DNA from: Maribacter flavus
Lineage (GTDB): Bacteria > Bacteroidota > Bacteroidia > Flavobacteriales > Flavobacteriaceae
DNA length: 64,000 nucleotides
Direction: 5' to 3'
NCBI RefSeq assembly: GCF_008386635.1
Contig: NZ_VUOE01000002.1
Span: 1,067,848 to 1,131,847, forward strand
Part shown: positions 9,787 through 19,019 of the stretch, in pieces
How the letters are laid out: every line of letters begins with the position of its first letter
How positions within the stretch are numbered: position 1 is the first letter of the stretch
Notes under the pieces: generated by a model
Database searches by the model: none
Told to the model about the DNA's origin: nothing
Seen by the model: the letters and a program-made list of their open reading frames with translations, nothing else
Translations under genes and position numbers: made by a program

Positions 9787-10018
9787 TTGATGGGATTGGT
9801 TTTCTTAAAAATAAGGGAAATTTATTTGTAATACCGCCAACACCTGAAGTTCCGAACGGAAAATCACATAATAGTAATTTAATACCCTCAAAAATTTACT
9901 TTTAAGAGTTGGACAACACCCAAATCCAAAATTTCGTATTTTTAAAAATGTAAATCGCTATACATCTCTTAAAGCTAGTTAGGCGTCCTAAAAACTTTAT
10001 GCCGAATAACTTCACACA

Positions 10019-12412
10019 TTAATTTGGAGAGAAAATTAGCACCGACTTTTTAGTAGATCGGATCTCCTCCTCATTCATCATCATTTTTCTAAATTCCCCA
10101 TTGACATACATCTCCGCTTGGTCCTTATAGTGTTCACTAAATGGATTGCCGGACTGACCTGTTGGCAGGATACTGATGCTATTTTCAACATCGGAGAAAT
10201 CGACGATCCGTCTTGTGGAAGGGCCGGAACTAACTTTGTACAATCCTGTGCTATCATAAGGAAAGGCCAAATTATTGATAACCTCACGTGTTCCTTCAAT
10301 AGGAAAGGGTCCCACATTGAAAAATGACCGTAATGCATCTACCTGACCAATGGGATGGCCATGTTCCAAGGTATGCACCTTGTTCCATGTCCATTGGGCA
10401 ATATCGGGCCCAAAGTCGGATTCTAAAGAGCCAATGGCCTCCACTAATGATTTTTTGATTATTTCACTTCTTTGTTCCAAGATTTCAGGAGTTGAAACAT
10501 CGTCCCACCAAACGGACGTATCATTCTTGATGATAGGCGCTATGGTTCGCTTTAAAACGTGCGTAGCTAACAATTGTTCAAATTGTTCCGCGCCCAATTC
10601 ATCCTCAAAAATATTTTCCAGAACCTGATATACCCAACGTGTGTATATCGTTCCGCCTTCGTTGTCCAGGGAGTATATTCCATCCCAGGCTTTTAGCGCA
10701 TCCAAAACCTTGGTTTCCTTGTCAGATACCTCCTTAATGTTTATGGCACCCATCAGGTCTTGCGCAATTTCCAAATGTACCGGCGAGTTTACATCCAAAA
10801 TCATACTGGAAACATCGTTCTTGTCCCAATCGCTTTTAGGGTCCAACAATTGAACGATACGCTTGGCCCTATTTTCGGGCAAATAATAGCCTGGATATAA
10901 CATCCCTGAAATGGAATCTGGCTGGTTGTTTGCGGAGTACACATAATTCCTTGGCGGGTTCACCGCTTGCGGATTTTTTTCAAAATCCAGGAATTCCCTT
11001 GTATCGCTGGGTTTATTGTCCGCATCAAAAACCAGTTTTGTATTTACACTATCCGGAACCTGCCAAAGTTTGGCGGTGGCGAACCAGCCAATATTGCCCT
11101 TAGCATCGCCATACATGATATTGAGTCCGGGCGCATGGATTTTTGGCAAGGCCGATGTAAACTCGCCAAGATTCGTGGCATGGCTTATTTCGTAAAAGGC
11201 ATCCACCACGGTATTTTCTTCTTGGGTGTATACCCAATACATGGAAATGGGACGTTCGCCTTGGATTTGATCGGCAATCCCATTTAGGATGGGTCCGTGT
11301 ACCGATTTCTTAAAAGTGAATTTGATATCCGACGAATCCTTCACCTTGATCGTTTTTGTTACCGATTCATACTCCGCCCAAGTACCGTTTAGGCGATACT
11401 GATCGGCATTTTCGGGATTGTTTTCCTCAAAGTAAAAATCCACATCGTCGTTTTCGAACATGGTCATCCCATAGGCGATATCCCGATTGTGCCCCAAGAC
11501 CGGAAACGGAATGCCCGCAATATGGTAGCCGTATTTTGAATAGGTAGGTGTTTCCAGATGGGCTTCGTACCAAACCGATGGTTGTGCAAAGCCAATATGC
11601 GGATCATTCGCAAAAATAACCTTCCCGTTTTTGGTCCTTGCAGGCGCCAAGACCCAACTGTTACTGCCCTCGAACAGCGGTAGGTTTACTTTTCCAAGTG
11701 CTTCGGTTACTAAAGCTGTTACGGAATTTCCAACGGAATCCACTGGGTTGTTTTTATAGTTCTTGATCCATACTGTGCTGGTATCGGAATGTATTGCCAA
11801 ATCCTTTAAATATTCGGGGCCTAGTTTGTCCTTTATATTGCTCAGCAGTGGATCGGTTTTATGCCCCATGGCAAAACTGAAGGCCATATACCCCATGATA
11901 TTGTACACATCGGTAATCGTAAACTCGGTCTGATCGATGCCTGTCAGATAAAACTCTATAGGGGTTGGGCCTTCGGCAATGAACTGATTGAGTCCGTCCA
12001 AATAGGCTTGCATTATGGTAGCTGCATCACCGTTCATATCCAATTTGGAAACGGCCTTTTCCGATGCCTCATCGATTCCCAAAGAAAGAAAGAACTTATC
12101 CGTACCTATCAAATCCTTGCCAAAAACTTGGGAGAGCCCACCGCTTCCAATCCTGCGAAGCAGCTCCATTTGCCATAGTCGGTCCTGCGCATGCACATAG
12201 CCCAAAGCCCTAAAGGCATCCTCTTCGGTCTCCCCATAGATATGAGGCACACCATATTCGTCAAAATAAACCTGTACCTCGTTATGTAGTTTTGGAAGTT
12301 TTTTTTCTCCAGAATAATCAGGTTTGTGCAATTGTACAAATACGTAACCTGAAATAACAATCAGGAGGATGAGGGTCAATAACACGTACCCTACTTTTTT
12401 GAATATCTTCAT
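10019..12412 (-). CDS. Penicillin acylase-family N-terminal nucleophile hydrolase
   Basis: A 797-residue enzyme. One hydrophobic signal/anchor helix (about 7-27) sends it to the periplasm. The alpha-chain region has the family motif DEYGVPHIYGETEEDAFRAL. The self-cleavage site is Gly249-Ser250 in FEGSNSWVLAP; Ser250 becomes the N-terminal nucleophile of the beta chain, and ANDPHIGF follows as in the family. Family members hydrolyse amide bonds in beta-lactams or N-acyl homoserine lactones; the natural substrate here is unknown (acyl-amide or quorum-signal breakdown are possible). It is the last gene of a minus-strand run, 69 bases after dsbD. Confidence 0.92.
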   Translation of the reverse strand: MKIFKKVGYVLLTLILLIVISGYVFVQLHKPDYSGEKKLPKLHNEVQVYFDEYGVPHIYGETEEDAFRALGYVHAQDRLWQMELLRRIGSGGLSQVFGKDLIGTDKFFLSLGIDEASEKAVSKLDMNGDAATIMQAYLDGLNQFIAEGPTPIEFYLTGIDQTEFTITDVYNIMGYMAFSFAMGHKTDPLLSNIKDKLGPEYLKDLAIHSDTSTVWIKNYKNNPVDSVGNSVTALVTEALGKVNLPLFEGSNSWVLAPARTKNGKVIFANDPHIGFAQPSVWYEAHLETPTYSKYGYHIAGIPFPVLGHNRDIAYGMTMFENDDVDFYFEENNPENADQYRLNGTWAEYESVTKTIKVKDSSDIKFTFKKSVHGPILNGIADQIQGERPISMYWVYTQEENTVVDAFYEISHATNLGEFTSALPKIHAPGLNIMYGDAKGNIGWFATAKLWQVPDSVNTKLVFDADNKPSDTREFLDFEKNPQAVNPPRNYVYSANNQPDSISGMLYPGYYLPENRAKRIVQLLDPKSDWDKNDVSSMILDVNSPVHLEIAQDLMGAINIKEVSDKETKVLDALKAWDGIYSLDNEGGTIYTRWVYQVLENIFEDELGAEQFEQLLATHVLKRTIAPIIKNDTSVWWDDVSTPEILEQRSEIIKKSLVEAIGSLESDFGPDIAQWTWNKVHTLEHGHPIGQVDALRSFFNVGPFPIEGTREVINNLAFPYDSTGLYKVSSGPSTRRIVDFSDVENSISILPTGQSGNPFSEHYKDQAEMYVNGEFRKMMMNEEEIRSTKKSVLIFSPN

Positions 12413-12481
12413 GGATGTTCCTAAAATTACACCCGAAATTTAAGGTTAAATTTTTGAAGCCAAAAGACGGTATCCTATTTC

Positions 12482-14467
12482 TTACGGATTGCTGGAAAAT
12501 CCCTTTCCTTCATAATTTCGTAGCCCTTCCTGCAACCAGGTTCTGTAGGTATCCGCATCGGTGTTCTGGATGGCCGTATTCAACACCTCCAAGTCCGGCG
12601 AGAGCAGCACATAGAAAGGTTGCGATACCGCATTGAAGTTCACATCCTGAAAAGTACCCCACTTTTGGGCAATGTTACCGATGCGCTTGGTTCGGCCCGA
12701 GTCATATTGAAACGTAAACTGCTCGGCCTCCGGAAGTTCCTTTCTATCGTCTACATATAGTGAAATAAGAACGTAATCATTTTTCAAAATCTGATAGACA
12801 TCCGGTTCGCTCCAAACATTTTCTTCCATTTTCCGACAATTGACACAGGCCCATCCGGTAAAATCCAACAAAATAGGTTTTTCCTGTTCCTTGGCGTAGG
12901 CCAATCCCGTTTCAAAGTCCTTAAAGCAGTCAATGCCCAGGGGACAATCGGATTCCTGCTCAAAAACACTATAAAATTCCGGTGGAGGGAAACCGCTTAA
13001 CAATTTCAGATTTGAAATCCCCGTCAACCCTAAAATCAAGTACAAACTAAATGCGGCACTCACCACACCAACGGCCTTTCTGCCTATGGAAAGTTTTCCT
13101 TTGGGACCGTCATGCGGAAATCTAAAAACACCAAAGAGGTATAAGGTTGTCAATATTCCTATGAGAATCCAAATTCCAATAAAAACCTCTCTTTTTAGGA
13201 TTCCCCAATGACCTACCAAATCGGCATTGGAAAGGAATTTCAAGGCCAAGGCAATCTCCAAAAATCCCAATACCACTTTTACCGTGGTCATCCATCCGCC
13301 AGATTTTGGCAAGGAGTTCAGCCAGGCCGGGAATAACGCAAAGAGTGCAAACGGAAAGGCCAACGCCACGCCAAATCCGGTCATCCCAGCAGATAGATTA
13401 GTAGCCACATCGCCTTCGGCCAAGGTCGTACCTCCCAATAGTCCGCCCAAAATGGGTCCCGTACAGGAAAACGAAACAATGGCCAAGGTCACGGCCATAA
13501 AAAAGATGCCCAAAGCCCCTCCAATCTTTGAGGATGCCGCATCCATTTTATTCGCCCAGGAACTGGGTAGGGTCAATTCGTAATAGCCGAAAAAAGAAAA
13601 GGCAAAGAAGATGAAAATGGCGAAAAACGCCAAGTTCAGCCAAACGTTGGTGGCTATGGTATTCAGTATTTGAGAATCGACCGAATCAAATAAATGAAAC
13701 GGAAGACTCAACAGGAAATAGATCAATACGATGAAAAAGCCATAGAGCAAGGCATTCGCTATCCCCTTTGATTTTTTCTCCGAATGTTTGGTGAAAAAGG
13801 AAACCGTTAAGGGAATCATGGGAAATACGCACGGGGTCAAAAGGGCGATAAGCCCTCCCAAAAATCCGAGGGCAAAAATCACCCACAGATTGGAACCTGA
13901 ACCAATATTCTCCTGACCCTGACTCAACAAGGCCTTATTCTTTAAATCCAATTTTAGGTTAGCCGTCAACATCTTGCTTTTTTCATCCAGTGCAAGGGTT
14001 TCCGTCACGGCCTTGGAACCATCCAAGGAAAACACAAAATCAATATCGGCAGGGATACAGACTTCCTTACAGACCTGATAAAATAGGTTGACCTTTACTT
14101 GTTTGATCTCCGGATTCAACAGTTTTATCCGCTGGGTAAAGATGGCCTCTTCCTTAAAAAAGGTTTCCTCTACCTCAAAAATATCACTGAATTCCTTCAC
14201 GGTGGCACTCTCCTTTGTATCGCCCACCAAAGCGTAGTCCTTATCTACTTCAAAGAATTTGAATTCACTGGGCAAGGCACCTCCTTCGTCCGTGAACTGG
14301 GAATACACATGCCATCCCTCATGGATGTCGCCTTTGATAATCAGCTCAAACTCCGTATCCGAAATCTTTTTGACCTCATGGCTCCAAATGACCGGATTTT
14401 CATCGCTCTGGGAACGGCCCAAAAATGCAGTTAATAGAAGAAAAATCCCGAAAATTAGTTGCTTCAT
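12482..14467 (-). CDS. dsbD: Thiol:disulfide interchange protein DsbD (cytochrome c-type biogenesis family)
   Basis: A 661-residue protein with the three-part DsbD layout. After a signal peptide, the periplasmic alpha domain (to about 165) contains the Cys pair VCKEVC. The membrane domain (about 195-470, eight or so helices) includes CVFPMIPLTVSFF and SFSCTGPILGGLLGG, the two conserved transmembrane Cys sites. The gamma thioredoxin-like domain has C541-V-N-C544. It carries electrons from cytoplasmic thioredoxin to periplasmic reductases. It overlaps the tilS stop by 4 bases (ATGA type), so the two are translationally coupled. Family length and all three Cys pairs are intact. Confidence 0.94.
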   Translation of the reverse strand: MKQLIFGIFLLLTAFLGRSQSDENPVIWSHEVKKISDTEFELIIKGDIHEGWHVYSQFTDEGGALPSEFKFFEVDKDYALVGDTKESATVKEFSDIFEVEETFFKEEAIFTQRIKLLNPEIKQVKVNLFYQVCKEVCIPADIDFVFSLDGSKAVTETLALDEKSKMLTANLKLDLKNKALLSQGQENIGSGSNLWVIFALGFLGGLIALLTPCVFPMIPLTVSFFTKHSEKKSKGIANALLYGFFIVLIYFLLSLPFHLFDSVDSQILNTIATNVWLNLAFFAIFIFFAFSFFGYYELTLPSSWANKMDAASSKIGGALGIFFMAVTLAIVSFSCTGPILGGLLGGTTLAEGDVATNLSAGMTGFGVALAFPFALFALFPAWLNSLPKSGGWMTTVKVVLGFLEIALALKFLSNADLVGHWGILKREVFIGIWILIGILTTLYLFGVFRFPHDGPKGKLSIGRKAVGVVSAAFSLYLILGLTGISNLKLLSGFPPPEFYSVFEQESDCPLGIDCFKDFETGLAYAKEQEKPILLDFTGWACVNCRKMEENVWSEPDVYQILKNDYVLISLYVDDRKELPEAEQFTFQYDSGRTKRIGNIAQKWGTFQDVNFNAVSQPFYVLLSPDLEVLNTAIQNTDADTYRTWLQEGLRNYEGKGFSSNP

Positions 14468-15768
14468 AATAATGCTATGCTTAGTATCTCTTTTGTTGAT
14501 TCCGTTACTTTAAATCGGTCATCCACCCGCCTACCTATTACCCAAACGATTGCATCACCGGAGCAAAGCAACCATTGTTCCTGTTTGGAAAAAATGTCCA
14601 ATTTTTCATCCTTAAAGTACTTGGACAATTTCTTTTTGCCCTTCATCCCCAAGGGGTAAAAATAGTCGCCCTTCTCCCATTTCCTTACGGTCAACGGATA
14701 TTTTAACGTGTTTTTATCCAAATAAATTATACGGGCAGTAGTATCCTTTTTTTCCGATACCGCCTTACCTTCCAAGCCAATGGGGTAATCGATTTTAAAG
14801 TCGCCCTCGGCAATTTCAAAAACTCCCTTTTCCTGTGCCGTGTTTTTGGCCAAAATCAAGTGATCCCGATTCTTCAGCAATACATATTCGGTAGAATAGA
14901 CCGATTTACCGCTCATGGCGTCCAAAAGTTCCGCTACGTTTTGCCATTCCGTAAAACCAAATTCCTTAAACAGTCCGTATAGGTAGCCATGGAGAGGCCG
15001 GAGTATTTTTAATTCCAATACGGAAATCTTCAAATACTGGTTTTCCCTTTGGAAAAGCTGTTCCCTAACCCTCTCCAGTTCATTTTCCGAAATTTCCTGG
15101 GTTTCCTTGAGAAAGCCCAAGGTACGTTCAAAATTTTCCATAAAGGTAGGATGCAGTTCCTTTAATTTCGGGACAATTTCCAGTCGGATTTTATTGCGCA
15201 GATACTTGGTATCGGCATTGCTTTCGTCCTCCCGCCATTGTAAATCCCTTTCTTTGGCATAGGCCAAAATCGTATCCCGTGTATATTTCAAAAGCGGTCG
15301 CCTAATTTGGCCGGTTGCTTCGGGAATGCCGGTCAAACCATCGATTCCGGTTCCGCGGGACAAATTTATGAGAAAGGTTTCCAGATTGTCATCGGCATGA
15401 TGCGCCATAACCAAATAGGCTATTCCATGTTCTTCCATCAATCCCTTGAACCATTGGTATCGCAGCTCCCTGGCCGCCATTTGCACCGACACCCTATGAC
15501 TATGTACATAACCCATCGTATCAAAATGGGTCACAAGTACCGGTCTTCCCAATCGATTGCCCAATTCCTTTACAAATTTCTCGTCGCCATCGCTAGCCGC
15601 TCCGCGCAACCTAAAATTACAATGTGCCAAAATGAAATCCATCTCGCTTTCCTTACATAGGTAAGACAGCAAAACACTATCCAACCCCCCACTGCATGCC
15701 AATAAAAATTTATTTTTTGTCAGTTCCGGGAAGTTATCCAAGATGTGCGATTGAAAATCCTTGAGCAT
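14464..15768 (-). CDS. tilS: tRNA(Ile)-lysidine synthetase
   Basis: A 434-residue protein. The N-type PP-loop SGGLDS at 26-31, AHCNFRLRG and AHHADDNLETFL are the defining TilS motifs; GTGIDGLTGIP follows. The C-terminal TilS substrate-binding region contains VRKWEKGDYFYPLGMKGKKKLSKYF. The enzyme ligates lysine to C34 of the minor tRNA-Ile (CAU anticodon) using ATP, changing its decoding from Met to Ile, and is essential in most bacteria. Located in the cytoplasm. Downstream dsbD overlaps it by 4 bases; pabB lies 36 bases upstream in the same direction. Confidence 0.95.
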   Translation of the reverse strand: MLKDFQSHILDNFPELTKNKFLLACSGGLDSVLLSYLCKESEMDFILAHCNFRLRGAASDGDEKFVKELGNRLGRPVLVTHFDTMGYVHSHRVSVQMAARELRYQWFKGLMEEHGIAYLVMAHHADDNLETFLINLSRGTGIDGLTGIPEATGQIRRPLLKYTRDTILAYAKERDLQWREDESNADTKYLRNKIRLEIVPKLKELHPTFMENFERTLGFLKETQEISENELERVREQLFQRENQYLKISVLELKILRPLHGYLYGLFKEFGFTEWQNVAELLDAMSGKSVYSTEYVLLKNRDHLILAKNTAQEKGVFEIAEGDFKIDYPIGLEGKAVSEKKDTTARIIYLDKNTLKYPLTVRKWEKGDYFYPLGMKGKKKLSKYFKDEKLDIFSKQEQWLLCSGDAIVWVIGRRVDDRFKVTESTKEILSIALL

Positions 15769-15804
15769 GGCACAAAGTTAACCAATTAAGAAATTCACAT
15801 AATC

Positions 15805-17103
15805 TTAAACCTCTTCCAAAACCTGTCGCATCGCCTTGGCCTTCAACAGACATTCCAAATACTCCTTTTCCGGGTTGGACATTGCCGTAATGGCGCTCCC
15901 AACGGCATAGGAAAGATACTTTTTGGAACTGTTGTATAGGATGCTGCGTATGACCACGTTGAAGTCAAAATCGCCCTTCGGCGTAAAATATCCTACCGCC
16001 CCACTGTATACGCCCCTTTTGAACGATTCCAAGGCCTCGATAATCTGCATGGCCGACACTTTGGGAGCCCCGGTCATACTGCCCATAGGGAAACAGTTTT
16101 TTAAAGTATCCACAGGGTTTTCATCTCTTTTCACTTCACAGCATACCGTTGAAATCATTTGATGTACCTGGGCAAAGGAATACACTTTGCAGAGTTCCTC
16201 CACCTGTACGCTTCCCTTTAGGGCAGTTTTGGACAAGTCGTTACGCACCAAATCCACAATCATCACATTTTCTGAACGCTCCTTTTGGTCCTTTTCCAAA
16301 TGTCGTTTCAGTTCTGCATCCTTTTTTGGGTCTAGTGAACGGGCCGCCGTTCCTTTTATGGGCTGTGAAACTATTTTTGTACCGACTTTCCTTAAAAATC
16401 GTTCCGGACTGGCACATAGCACATAGTTGCCGAAGAACTTCATGAAGGTCGCGAAGGGCGGTCTTGAAATGGCGTTCAAGCGTTCATAGACGGGCAAAGG
16501 AATCATATCAAAGCCTTCACAATAAAATTCCTGACAAAAATTTACCTCATATATATCGCCTTGATGGATGTGGTCCAATATTAGGGAAACCTGGTTGAAA
16601 TATTCATCCTTGAAAATCCGCATTTTTATGGACGGTTGCTCCTTTTTTAAGCCGATGTTTTCCTCGAAATCATTTTGGGAAATCGACTCAAAGTCGGACT
16701 GCATCTCATCGGCGACCATATCCAAATACACAAATTCTACCTGGGAACCCTGGATTTGAATAATTTTCTTTGGCTGAAAGAAATAGAGCTCCGGAAATTC
16801 CAGTCCGTCAAAATTTTCGGATTCGAGGGCTTCCACATCGTTCTTTAAATCGTAGGAGAGATACCCAAAAATCCAGTCGTTTACTTGCGACTGATAGGCC
16901 TTTAAATCCTCAAAGGCGTTGTGGTAATCCGTAGAAATTGCCGTGAGGCCATCTACGGCAAGCAGTGCGTCAAAGGAGGTATAGGAGTTTTGATGACCGT
17001 TGGAGTCTAACCATACAATTTCTTCGAACCGCTGCGCCCAACGAAGCACCGAGCGTTTGAAAGCCCCGATGTCCTCAACGGTATGCAGGAGTCGTTGCCG
17101 CAA
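15805..17103 (-). CDS. pabB: Chorismate-utilising enzyme, aminodeoxychorismate synthase component I-like
   Basis: A 432-residue enzyme of the TrpE/PabB/MenF chorismate-binding family. The C-terminal catalytic domain (about 170-430) holds HIHQGDIYEVNFCQEF, PERFLR, QPIKGTAARS, MIVDLVRNDLSKTA and the family signature GSMTGAPKVSAM. The PIKGT lysine and GDIYEVNF are typical for PabB, which makes 4-amino-4-deoxychorismate for folate; TrpE usually shows more N-terminal tryptophan-binding residues. The glutamine amidotransferase partner is not in the window. It is 4 bases after the flavin reductase gene, so probably co-transcribed. Confidence 0.85.
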   Translation of the reverse strand: MRQRLLHTVEDIGAFKRSVLRWAQRFEEIVWLDSNGHQNSYTSFDALLAVDGLTAISTDYHNAFEDLKAYQSQVNDWIFGYLSYDLKNDVEALESENFDGLEFPELYFFQPKKIIQIQGSQVEFVYLDMVADEMQSDFESISQNDFEENIGLKKEQPSIKMRIFKDEYFNQVSLILDHIHQGDIYEVNFCQEFYCEGFDMIPLPVYERLNAISRPPFATFMKFFGNYVLCASPERFLRKVGTKIVSQPIKGTAARSLDPKKDAELKRHLEKDQKERSENVMIVDLVRNDLSKTALKGSVQVEELCKVYSFAQVHQMISTVCCEVKRDENPVDTLKNCFPMGSMTGAPKVSAMQIIEALESFKRGVYSGAVGYFTPKGDFDFNVVIRSILYNSSKKYLSYAVGSAITAMSNPEKEYLECLLKAKAMRQVLEEV

Positions 17104-17107
17104 AAGC

Positions 17108-17644
17108 CTAGTCTATTGCCTTTAGAAAATCCTTCAACAAATTTTGGTGCGCCTGGGCCAAGTCGGCATCCACAATACCCTTATCGGCATCAAAATTCTC
17201 CTTGAACTGCGGCAGGGAAAAGGTACCCACAATATGGGCCCCAAACCTATTCAAGAGGGCGGAACTTACTTCCAAAGCTCCAATACCTCCGCGCTTTCCG
17301 GGCGAGCTAGCCATTAAAAGCACCTTCTTATCCCGAATAAAATCGCGGTCCAACCGGGATAACCAATCCAACAAATTTTTGAAATAAGCCGATGGATAAC
17401 TATTATGTTCATTCACCGAAATAATGACGCCCCTGGAAAACTGAATATCCCGCTTGAATTCATTGAGCGCATTTGAATATCCATGTTCCTTCTCATAGTC
17501 CATACTATACATGGGAAACGGACAATTACTCATGTTCATGAGTCGGACTTCCTCAGTTCCTATCAAGGAGCACGTATATTTTACGAGTTCAAAATTTATG
17601 GAAGCCGAAGAATTACTTCCGGCAAAGGCGAGGATAAAGGACAT
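17108..17644 (-). CDS. NAD(P)H-dependent FMN reductase (flavodoxin-like fold)
   Basis: A 178-residue cytoplasmic protein. The N-terminal phosphate-binding loop FAGSNSSASINFELVKY matches the G-S-x(n)-S pattern that holds FMN phosphate in NADPH-dependent FMN reductases (SsuE/ArsH/YieF-type). SVNEHNSYPSAYFKNLLDWL is the family's PEYN-like dimer and flavin segment, with EHN in place of EYN. MASSPGKRGGIGALE follows. The likely role is quinone, azo or flavin reduction. First gene of the minus-strand run with pabB, tilS, dsbD and the acylase. Upstream (17645-17772) is a divergent intergenic space facing the DUF1624 gene. Confidence 0.88.
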   Translation of the reverse strand: MSFILAFAGSNSSASINFELVKYTCSLIGTEEVRLMNMSNCPFPMYSMDYEKEHGYSNALNEFKRDIQFSRGVIISVNEHNSYPSAYFKNLLDWLSRLDRDFIRDKKVLLMASSPGKRGGIGALEVSSALLNRFGAHIVGTFSLPQFKENFDADKGIVDADLAQAHQNLLKDFLKAID

Positions 17645-17772
17645 AAGCGGTCAATTTTTAAAAGGACTAAATTAGCCAAAAGCCACTTAGTTAACAGTAT
17701 TTTATCTAATTTCGCGCTAGAAAACATCCAACCACCCTGTAAATTAAGTATATAGGGTAGTTAAAATTTGGA

Positions 17773-18957
17773 ATGGACAAACGTACTACAAGACTATTCT
17801 TTATCGATGCCATACGGGCATGGGCCATCCTAATGATGCTACAAGGGCATTTTATTGATGGACTCCTCGACCCGCTTTATAGGGATTCCTCAAATACCGT
17901 TTTCAACGTTTGGAAATATTTTAGAGGGATTACGGCGCCTGTTTTCTTTACCGTATCCGGTTTTATATTTACCTATCTATTGATCAGGGTTCCGGAACGT
18001 GGTTGGCAGAACCCCAGGGTTAAAAAAGGCATTAAGAGAGGCTTACAATTACTATTTATAGGGTATCTGTTGCGACTAAATCTTTGGGGACTCTTTAAAG
18101 GGGAAATTTACAGCTCCTTCTATCTGGTGGATGTATTGCACTGCATTGGGTTTTCAATCTTAGGAATCATTGCGTATTATTTGTTGACTGCCAAATCCAA
18201 AAATTGGCTGTTTTCCTTCCTTCTTTTGTCCACTACACTGCTGTTGTTCATTTTTGAACCGATATACAAAACACTGGAGTATAATGGTTTACCTACTTGG
18301 ATAGCGAATTACCTTACCAAAACTAACGGTTCCGTTTTTACCATAATCCCTTGGTTTGGCTACACTACCATGGGGGCGTTCCTTTCGCTTGTCTTTACAA
18401 GATTTAAGGAACACCAAAATTTATATACGGTTGCCATACCGACATTTGCACTGGTAGGGTTTACACTGATGTGGTATTCTTCGGACTTCTTTGCCCTTTT
18501 AAATGAAATTACCGGATTACAAATTTTTGCCGATGTCGTATCCAATAACTATCTGTTCATTAGGCTGGGAGACGTATTCGTTGTATTCTCCATTTTTATG
18601 CTGTTTAGAAAGTTCCTGACCAACAAAACCGGACTGCGGTTGGGTCAGAGTACCCTTTCCATTTATGTAATCCACTTCATTATCCTTTACGGAAGTTTTA
18701 CGGGACTTGGTCTCTACCGATTTTTCCATCATTCTTTGAATCCTTGGATGGCCATCATTGGTGCCATCACCTTTATGGTCGTCTGTTCGTATCTGGCACT
18801 TGGCTATGAGAATAAAAAGGTCTGGATCAAGGAGCAGTTACATCAGATTGTCCTACTTATTAAAGTGCAGGCGGAGCGATTACTAATTATAGGGTTTAAT
18901 CTACTTAGAACCCTGCTGTTTAGATTGGTTCAGTTTTTAGGGCTACAGAGGAGTTAG
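17773..18957 (+). CDS. DUF1624 / heparan-alpha-glucosaminide N-acetyltransferase-like membrane protein
   Basis: A 394-residue integral membrane protein with about ten hydrophobic helices. The start FIDAIRAWAILMMLQGHFID, with the His after the first helix, matches the DUF1624/YeiB-type acyltransferase fold. APVFFTVSGFIFTYLLIR and KRGLQLLFIGYLLRLN are further family features. Relatives are proposed to move acetyl or acyl groups across the membrane to sugars or other acceptors. The transferred group and acceptor are unknown here. Single gene facing lpd, with a shared terminator between the two stops. Confidence 0.8.
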   Translation: MDKRTTRLFFIDAIRAWAILMMLQGHFIDGLLDPLYRDSSNTVFNVWKYFRGITAPVFFTVSGFIFTYLLIRVPERGWQNPRVKKGIKRGLQLLFIGYLLRLNLWGLFKGEIYSSFYLVDVLHCIGFSILGIIAYYLLTAKSKNWLFSFLLLSTTLLLFIFEPIYKTLEYNGLPTWIANYLTKTNGSVFTIIPWFGYTTMGAFLSLVFTRFKEHQNLYTVAIPTFALVGFTLMWYSSDFFALLNEITGLQIFADVVSNNYLFIRLGDVFVVFSIFMLFRKFLTNKTGLRLGQSTLSIYVIHFIILYGSFTGLGLYRFFHHSLNPWMAIIGAITFMVVCSYLALGYENKKVWIKEQLHQIVLLIKVQAERLLIIGFNLLRTLLFRLVQFLGLQRS

Positions 18958-18965
18958 GAGTTAGG

Positions 18966-19003
18966 AAAAATGCCGTTTCAAGTAGTTTGAAACGGCATTT
19001 TTT
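18966..19003. terminator. Bidirectional intrinsic terminator
   Basis: A 16-base perfect stem (18966-18981 with 18987-19002) around a 5-base loop (GTAGT). A-runs on the left and T-runs on the right make it work on both strands. It sits between the converging stops of the DUF1624 gene (18957) and lpd (19020), so it should end both transcripts. Confidence 0.92.
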
Positions 19004-19019
19004 TAAACCATACTTCGGA